DNA of 36,498 nt from Sphingomonas sanxanigenens (GTDB taxonomy: Bacteria; Pseudomonadota; Alphaproteobacteria; Sphingomonadales; Sphingomonadaceae). This document shows, one piece after another, positions 32,557 to 36,498 of this stretch (position 1 is its first letter; each line of letters starts with the position of its first letter). The stretch covers positions 1 through 36,498 of the forward strand of contig QFNN01000017.1 in NCBI GenBank assembly GCA_003240855.1, given 5' to 3'. The notes beneath the pieces are model-generated. The model made no database searches and was not told where the DNA came from. It saw only the letters and a program-made list of their open reading frames with translations. Both the position numbers and the translations under genes were made by a program.

Positions 32557-32640
32557 GGCGAGCGCTACGATCAGTTCGTCACCGCGCTCGGCCGCCGTCT
32601 CGCCAAAGGACCGAATCTGCGGCAGGAAATCTCGGAGGAC
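32557..32640 (+). repeat. 84-base direct repeat, copy 2 (copG 3' remnant)
   Basis: This stretch reads, in the copG frame, ARATAGERYDQFVTALGRRLAKG and on to ISEDVPSNESG before a TAG at 32662-32664. Homology with the true copG extends a little upstream into the AARA linker and weakly downstream past the repeat. It has no start codon of its own and is a gene fragment. It matches 26249-26332 with 3 differences in 84. Confidence 0.9.
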
Positions 32641-32682
32641 GTGCCGTCAAACGAGTCTGGGTAGGTATCAGGTCACATAGCG

Positions 32683-33288
32683 TCACGGACGCTTGAACCT
32701 TGCTCGCATGAGTTCCGCCTCTTCGCGGATCACACATCCAACGACGTGATCGTTGATGAGGCCCATCGCCTGCATGAATGCATAGACGGTGGTCGGGCCG
32801 ACAAAGGCCCAGCCGCGTTTCTTGAGGTCTTTCGACAATGCGATGGAAGCGGCCGTGGTCGACGCCGTTTGCGGCGCAGCCAGTTCGTCCGCCTTCGGCT
32901 CGAAGCGCCAGATATAGGCGGCGATCGAGCCTTCCCGCTTCACCATCTCTTGCGCCCGCTTGGCATTGTTGATGACAGCGGCGATCTTGCCACGATGTCG
33001 GACAATGCCGGCGTCGGCGAGGAGGCGTTCGACATCCGCATCGGTGAAGCGTGCGATGCGGTTGAAATCGAACCCGTGAAACGCGGCACGGAAATTCTCG
33101 CGCTTCGCAAGGATGGTCCGCCAGCTCAGACCCGATTGGAACCCTTCGAGGCACAACTTCTCGAATAGACGGCGATCATCAGCGACCGGGAAGCCCCATT
33201 CGGTGTCATGATAGTGCAGGAACTCGGGCGCCGCCGCGCACCAGCGACAGCGCGGGCGATCGTCGGGACCGGGAATGGTTGCGTTCAT
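32683..33288 (-). CDS. tag: DNA-3-methyladenine glycosylase I
   Basis: This 201-residue base-excision repair enzyme removes 3-methyladenine from DNA. It has CRWC (14-17), the FLHYHDTEWGFPV motif (23-35, Glu30 in the base pocket), the GFQSGLSWRTIL segment (49-60) and INDHVVGC near the end. The His and Cys there, with Cys14 or Cys17 and His27, make the Tag zinc site. The length fits Tag (~190-200). It is last in a tetR-yciI-tag operon, so alkylation repair here is probably under TetR control. A chromosomal tag may exist elsewhere. Confidence 0.95.
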   Translation of the reverse strand: MNATIPGPDDRPRCRWCAAAPEFLHYHDTEWGFPVADDRRLFEKLCLEGFQSGLSWRTILAKRENFRAAFHGFDFNRIARFTDADVERLLADAGIVRHRGKIAAVINNAKRAQEMVKREGSIAAYIWRFEPKADELAAPQTASTTAASIALSKDLKKRGWAFVGPTTVYAFMQAMGLINDHVVGCVIREEAELMRARFKRP

Positions 33289-33291
33289 AGC

Positions 33292-33576
33292 TCAAACCTT
33301 GAGGAAGGCGAGCCGGTCATCGGTGCGGCCGGGCGTGACGGCGAGGATATCGGCGCTGACCACGCCTTCGGCAACGAAGGGATCGTCGCGCACCCGCGTT
33401 TCGATCTCTTCGGCCGAAGCGTTGTGCGCGATGATCGCGCCGCCCATGTTCGGCAGGAGACTTCCAACCAGCAGGAAGACGCCATCGTCGAAGCCCTGCC
33501 TGATCCAGGCATTATGCCCGTCCATGAACTGCGGAGCCTTGGTCTTGTCGGCGAAGCGAAGGGTGATGATGAACAT
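33292..33576 (-). CDS. YciI-like protein
   Basis: This 94-residue protein is a ferredoxin-like dimeric alpha/beta-barrel fold of the YciI family (MFIITLRFADKTKAPQFMDGHNAWIRQGFDDGVFLLVGSLLPNMGGAIIAHN). The His-Asp type active-site residues of YciI (His21 region, DGHNAWI) are present. YciI-like proteins are dehydrochlorinase-like or of unknown role. It is placed between tetR and tag with gaps of 3 and 10 bases, so it is cotranscribed. Confidence 0.9.
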   Translation of the reverse strand: MFIITLRFADKTKAPQFMDGHNAWIRQGFDDGVFLLVGSLLPNMGGAIIAHNASAEEIETRVRDDPFVAEGVVSADILAVTPGRTDDRLAFLKV

Positions 33577-33586
33577 GCTGGCATCC

Positions 33587-34186
33587 TCAAGCGGGGTGGC
33601 GGGAATCGGCGGCTAAGGCGGCCGAACATTCTGTACGCAGCCACGCCTCAATGTCCGCGACCTCGCGGCGGATAAACTGTTCGTCCCGAAAGGCAGTGGC
33701 GAGTGTTGCGACGCCCTGGCTTCGCATCAAGAGATGAAGGGCCAGCGCATCCGCATCCGCATCACGCCCGAGCGCCGCGAACTGGCCCGCGAGCCAGTTG
33801 CGGAACAACGTGAGCAAGCCAGCGGCCTCATCCTTTGCCACATGATCGAGCTTGGCCAGCTCGTTGCACAGCGTTCCAACCGGGCAACCATACGCCATGA
33901 TCTTCGTGCGGTTGGCGATCAGGATATGCACGAAGCTCAGGATGCGATCCGAAGGCGATTCCGTATCCTGCTCCCACGTTTCCAGCATGGCGCGGGTGTT
34001 CGAGATGCGCTGCGCGATCACCGCGGCGAGGATCTCGTCCTTGGTCTTGAAGTGATAATAGAAGTTGCCGCGTGACAGGCCGACATCCCTGGCGATGTCG
34101 GCAAACGACGACGCCTCGAAGCCATGCTCGTAAAAGAGACGGTCGGCGACATCGACGATCTGCCGGCGTGTATTGCTCGCACTCAT
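33587..34186 (-). CDS. TetR-family repressor
   Basis: This 199-residue protein has an N-terminal TetR HTH at about 7-53 (RQIVDVADRLFYEHGFEASSFADIARDVGLSRGNFYYHFKTKDEIL). A ligand-binding C-terminal domain with YGCPVGTLCNEL follows; the two Cys there (about 100 and 106) recall the reactive-Cys pattern of NemR/YxaF-like repressors that sense electrophiles. That would fit control of an alkylation-repair gene, but is inference. It lies first in the tetR-yciI-tag operon and next to a large palindrome that is its likely operator. Confidence 0.92.
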   Translation of the reverse strand: MSASNTRRQIVDVADRLFYEHGFEASSFADIARDVGLSRGNFYYHFKTKDEILAAVIAQRISNTRAMLETWEQDTESPSDRILSFVHILIANRTKIMAYGCPVGTLCNELAKLDHVAKDEAAGLLTLFRNWLAGQFAALGRDADADALALHLLMRSQGVATLATAFRDEQFIRREVADIEAWLRTECSAALAADSRHPA

Positions 34187-34232
34187 ATACGGCTTCCACG
34201 ATCAGGGCGCAGAGACAAGCCAACCTGACCCG

Positions 34233-34280
34233 CGCCGTAGGACATTTGACCTAATTTTCTAGGTCGATTGTCCTACGGCG
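34233..34280. promoter_or_regulatory. 48-base palindromic operator, probably of TetR
   Basis: Nested arms are symmetric around 34256.5: CGCCGTAGGACA (34233-34244) with TGTCCTACGGCG (34269-34280), and TGACCTA (34247-34253) with TAGGTCG (34260-34266; inner arms match in six of seven positions). It lies 47 bases upstream of the tetR ATG, where autoregulation is expected. A TTGAC stretch inside could be a -35 element. Its length suggests room for two TetR dimers. Confidence 0.65.
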
Positions 34281-34497
34281 TCAAGAGCCTCGATTGAGGC
34301 ACTATGTCTGCTCAGCGAATCGCCGACGGCGCATCACCGCGTTCTTCGTCAACCTCGAAGCTGTTGTCAGCAATAGGACATGGCGTTCCGCCGTTCTCCT
34401 GTATTTGCACGCTACACTACTACGACGCTGAATACTTGTTGTAACCGCCCAAAATCCGGCTCTTTTAATCAACCCCGCAAGGGGAAGGTCTGTCGAT

Positions 34498-34514
34498 CCC
34501 CGCTGAACTCGGGG
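34498..34514 (+). promoter_or_regulatory. Hairpin covering the trbB ribosome-binding site
   Basis: CCCCG (34498-34502) can pair with CGGGG (34510-34514) around a 7-base loop. The GGGG is the only ribosome-binding-like stretch, 4 bases before the trbB ATG at 34519. The stem could limit translation of trbB. It is short, so this is a weak call. Confidence 0.35.
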
Positions 34515-34518
34515 TGAC

Positions 34519-35508
34519 ATGAAGGCTTCACAACACAATCGAGAAGGTTTCGCACGCGGCGCGCGGATGCTGCGCACGGCGCTAGGGCCAGCGATTGCCC
34601 GGTTTCTGGAAGATGCGTCCGTCGTCGAGGTGATGCTGAACCCGGACGGGCGCATCTGGGTCGACCGGCCTTCCGAAGGACTGTCCGACACGGGCGAGCG
34701 GCTGTCGCCCGCCGATGGCGAGCGGATCGTCCGCCTGGTCGCCCACCATGTCGGCGCCGAGGTCCATGCCGGCGCCCCGCGCGTCTCGGCCGAGCTGCCC
34801 GAAACCGGAGAGCGGTTCGAGGGGCTGTTGCCACCCGTGGTCGCGGCCCCGGCCTTCGCCATCCGCAAGCCCGCCGTCGCCGTGTTCACGCTGGACGATT
34901 ATGTCGCGGCGGGGATCATGTCGGCGGCCCAGGCCGATGCGCTGCGCGAGGGTGTCGCGTCCCGCGCCAACATCCTCGTCGCCGGCGGTACATCGACCGG
35001 CAAGACCACACTAACCAATGCGCTGTTGGCCGAAGTGGCGAAGACCTCCGATCGCGTCGTCATCATCGAGGATACCCGCGAACTGCAATGCGCTGCACCC
35101 AACCTCGTCGCCATGCGGACCAAGGATGGCGTCGCCTCGCTCTCCGATCTCGTCCGCTCCAGCTTACGCCTGCGCCCCGACCGCATCCCCATCGGTGAGG
35201 TGCGCGGCGCGGAAGCTCTCGACCTCCTGAAGGCATGGGGCACCGGCCATCCCGGCGGTGTCGGCACGATCCACGCCGGCAGCGCCATTGGCGCTTTGCG
35301 GCGGATGGAACAGCTCATTCAGGAAGCCGTCGTCACCGTACCCCGCGCGCTGATCGCCGAGACGATCGACCTGGTGGCCGTGCTGTCCGGCCGCGGTTCC
35401 GCGCGGCGCGTGTCCGAACTCGCCCGCGTCGCGGGCCTCGGCCCGGACGGGGATTACCGCATCGCGCCCGTCAACCATCACCCCCAGCCTGAAGGAGCCT
35501 CCCAATGA
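34519..35508 (+). CDS. trbB: TrbB, conjugal transfer ATPase (VirB11-like)
   Basis: This 329-residue hexameric cytoplasmic ATPase powers the mating channel. It has an N-terminal domain (ARFLEDASVVEVMLNPDGRIWVD), Walker A GGTSTGKTT (156-164), the VVIIEDTRELQ Asp-box and the Walker B/His-box region GEVRGAEALDLLKAWGTGHPGGVGTIHA. The length fits TrbB (~320). It opens the trb operon; its stop overlaps trbC by four bases (ATGA). In related ICEs it follows copG directly. Confidence 0.97.
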   Translation: MKASQHNREGFARGARMLRTALGPAIARFLEDASVVEVMLNPDGRIWVDRPSEGLSDTGERLSPADGERIVRLVAHHVGAEVHAGAPRVSAELPETGERFEGLLPPVVAAPAFAIRKPAVAVFTLDDYVAAGIMSAAQADALREGVASRANILVAGGTSTGKTTLTNALLAEVAKTSDRVVIIEDTRELQCAAPNLVAMRTKDGVASLSDLVRSSLRLRPDRIPIGEVRGAEALDLLKAWGTGHPGGVGTIHAGSAIGALRRMEQLIQEAVVTVPRALIAETIDLVAVLSGRGSARRVSELARVAGLGPDGDYRIAPVNHHPQPEGASQ

Positions 35509-35846
35509 TGCCTGTTGTCCACCGCCTGCGCCTGTCGCGCCGGCGCCTCGCCATGACCGTTTCGGTCGCCACGCTCAGCGTGATGGTGGCGGCGCCCGCC
35601 CATGCTTCCGGCTCATCGATGCCGTGGGAAGCGCCGCTGCAATCCATCCTCCAGTCGATCGAAGGACCCGTCGCCAAGATCATCGCCGTCATCATCATTA
35701 TCACCACCGGCCTGACGCTGGCCTTCGGCGATACCAACGGTGGGTTCCGCCGACTGATCCAGATCGTCTTCGGCCTGTCGATCGCGTTCGCCGCGTCGAG
35801 TTTCTTCCTGTCGTTCTTCTCGTTCGGCGGCGGGGCGCTGGTCTGA
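35505..35846 (+). CDS. trbC: TrbC, pilin precursor (VirB2-like)
   Basis: This 113-residue protein has a long signal peptide (cleavage after AHA at about residue 34) and two membrane helices (about 58-72 and 88-103), separated by the short loop with TNGGFRR. It is the pilin subunit; TraF in this element would process it. It overlaps trbB by four bases and trbD by one (TGATG). Confidence 0.94.
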   Translation: MMPVVHRLRLSRRRLAMTVSVATLSVMVAAPAHASGSSMPWEAPLQSILQSIEGPVAKIIAVIIIITTGLTLAFGDTNGGFRRLIQIVFGLSIAFAASSFFLSFFSFGGGALV

Positions 35847-36124
35847 TGGGCGTCGTCGATCAGGGCGGAGAGGTGCCGGGCTACACCGTCCCGCTGCACC
35901 GGGCGCTCAGCGAACCCATCCTGCTCGGCGGCGCGCCGCGCGCCATCGCCATCATGAACGGTACGCTGGCCGGCGCGGTCGGGCTCGGCCTGCGGCTCTG
36001 GCTGGCCGGCATCCTCATCTGGGCGATCGGGCATTTCGCGGCGGTGTGGGCGGCGAAGCGCGATCCGCTCTTCGTCGAGGTCGGCCGCCGCCATCTACGC
36101 ATCCCCGCGCACCTTTCGGTCTGA
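35846..36124 (+). CDS. trbD: TrbD (VirB3-like)
   Basis: This 92-residue inner-membrane protein has the conserved GYTVPLHRALSEPILLGGAPRAIAIMNGTLAGAV start. Two hydrophobic stretches (about 36-50 and 52-68) and the RDPLFVEVGRRHLRIPAHL end follow. It is part of the channel base and works with TrbE. The ATG overlaps the trbC stop by one base. Confidence 0.94.
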   Translation: MGVVDQGGEVPGYTVPLHRALSEPILLGGAPRAIAIMNGTLAGAVGLGLRLWLAGILIWAIGHFAAVWAAKRDPLFVEVGRRHLRIPAHLSV

Positions 36125-36136
36125 GGGGGCGCGGCC

Positions 36137-36498
36137 ATGATGAACCTCGCCGAATATCGCGACAGACAAGCCCGGCTCGCCGATTTCCTGCCCTGGGTGG
36201 CGCTGGCGGCTCCCGGCATCGTGCTCAACAAGGACGGCAGCTTCCAGCGCACCGCGCGGTTTCGCGGTCCCGATCTGGATTCGGCCGTGCCGGCCGAGCT
36301 GGTGGCCGTCGCCGGCCGCCTCAATAACGCCTTCCGCCGTTTGGGTTCGGGCTGGGCGATCTTCGTCGAGGCGCAGCGCCATGCCGCCGCGACCTATCCG
36401 AACAGCACCTTCCCGGATTCGGCGTCGGCGCTGGTCGATGCGGAACGGAAAGCCGATTTCGAGGAAGCCGGATCGCATTTCGAGTCGGGCTATTTCCT
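36137..36498 (+). CDS. trbE: TrbE (VirB4-like ATPase), N-terminal part
   Basis: The first ~120 residues of a protein of usually ~800 residues; it runs off the right edge. It starts MMNLAEYRDRQARLADFLPWVALAAPGIVLNKDGSFQRTARFRGPDLDS. This is the standard TrbE start, with a RLNNAFRRLGSGWAIFVEAQRH segment. The ATPase domain lies beyond the window. The start ATG at 36137 follows trbD by 12 bases. Confidence 0.95.
   Translation, partial: MMNLAEYRDRQARLADFLPWVALAAPGIVLNKDGSFQRTARFRGPDLDSAVPAELVAVAGRLNNAFRRLGSGWAIFVEAQRHAAATYPNSTFPDSASALVDAERKADFEEAGSHFESGYF

Larger units (their letters stand above)
34187..34518. other. 332-base intergenic region before trbB
   Basis: It holds the palindrome at 34233-34280 and a CCCCG/CGGGG hairpin just before trbB. 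The 200 bases between are less GC-rich than the flanks; I see no gene or mobile-element end there. It marks the right-hand junction of cargo B with the trb operon. Confidence 0.6.

Noticed and set aside
32462..32680. 72-codon plus-strand frame over the copG remnant
   Set aside because: It reads the remnant in the wrong frame; the copG-frame translation matches the true gene and is the meaningful one.
34302..34889. 195-codon minus-strand frame spanning the trbB start
   Set aside because: It is antisense to trbB and shows no domain; a high-GC shadow frame.

Overview
The window looks like part of the chromosome of a high-GC alphaproteobacterium, most probably a sphingomonad (Sphingomonas/Sphingobium/Sphingopyxis type). 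The clues are the GC-rich codon use, the PepN, DUF3299 and EVE-domain housekeeping genes, a REP-like inverted pair next to an arsC-like gene, and a conjugative element backbone with the gene order seen in sphingomonad and rhizobial ICEs. The assignment rests on recalled family resemblance, not on a search.

Layout. (1) 1-8026 is ordinary chromosome: a partial GT87-type membrane enzyme, an Lrp/AsnC regulator coupled to a DUF3299 secreted protein, aminopeptidase N, an ArsC-like reductase, DUF4279, an EVE protein, an aldo/keto reductase, and a divergent HxlR/QorB pair. (2) 8027-8609 is a gene-poor, locally AT-rich gap that begins with a long hairpin. (3) 8610-13128 is a minus-strand accessory block: a hipBA toxin-antitoxin pair and a three-gene set (AbiEi-like DUF6088, three-Cys-motif DUF5131, TcmP). 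(4) 13170-26356 is the maintenance and mobilisation half of an integrative conjugative element: a 5'-truncated parB, three small conserved genes, a chimeric helicase-remnant/RepA ORF with an oriV-like 3' end, parA, an RHH protein, DUF2840, the TraF protease, DUF736, a lytic transglycosylase, an oriT-like site, a relaxase, the coupling protein and a CopG-like protein. (5) 26357-34518 is cargo placed between copG and trbB. A second copG 3' end splits it into cargo A (lipoproteins, a MerR/VIT operon, membrane proteins) and cargo B (tetR-yciI-tag with a large palindromic operator). (6) 34519-36498 begins the mating-pair formation operon trbB-trbC-trbD-trbE and runs off the window.

How it works together. 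TraF, TrbB-E and the lytic transglycosylase belong to a P-type (MPF_T) type IV secretion system. The relaxase and the VirD4/TraG ATPase process DNA and deliver it from the oriT-like site just upstream of the relaxase. RepA/ParA and the iteron-like region would keep an excised circle. The replication and partition end is scarred: parB has lost its N-terminus, and the large methylase/helicase gene normally upstream of repA survives as two pieces fused in frame to RepA. No integrase and no attachment site is visible, so the ends of the element are not defined here.

The most interesting points are the helicase-RepA chimera, the oriV-like repeats inside repA, the compact oriT candidate, the TcmP/DUF5131/DUF6088 module at the parB breakpoint, and the duplicated copG end that suggests stepwise cargo capture.
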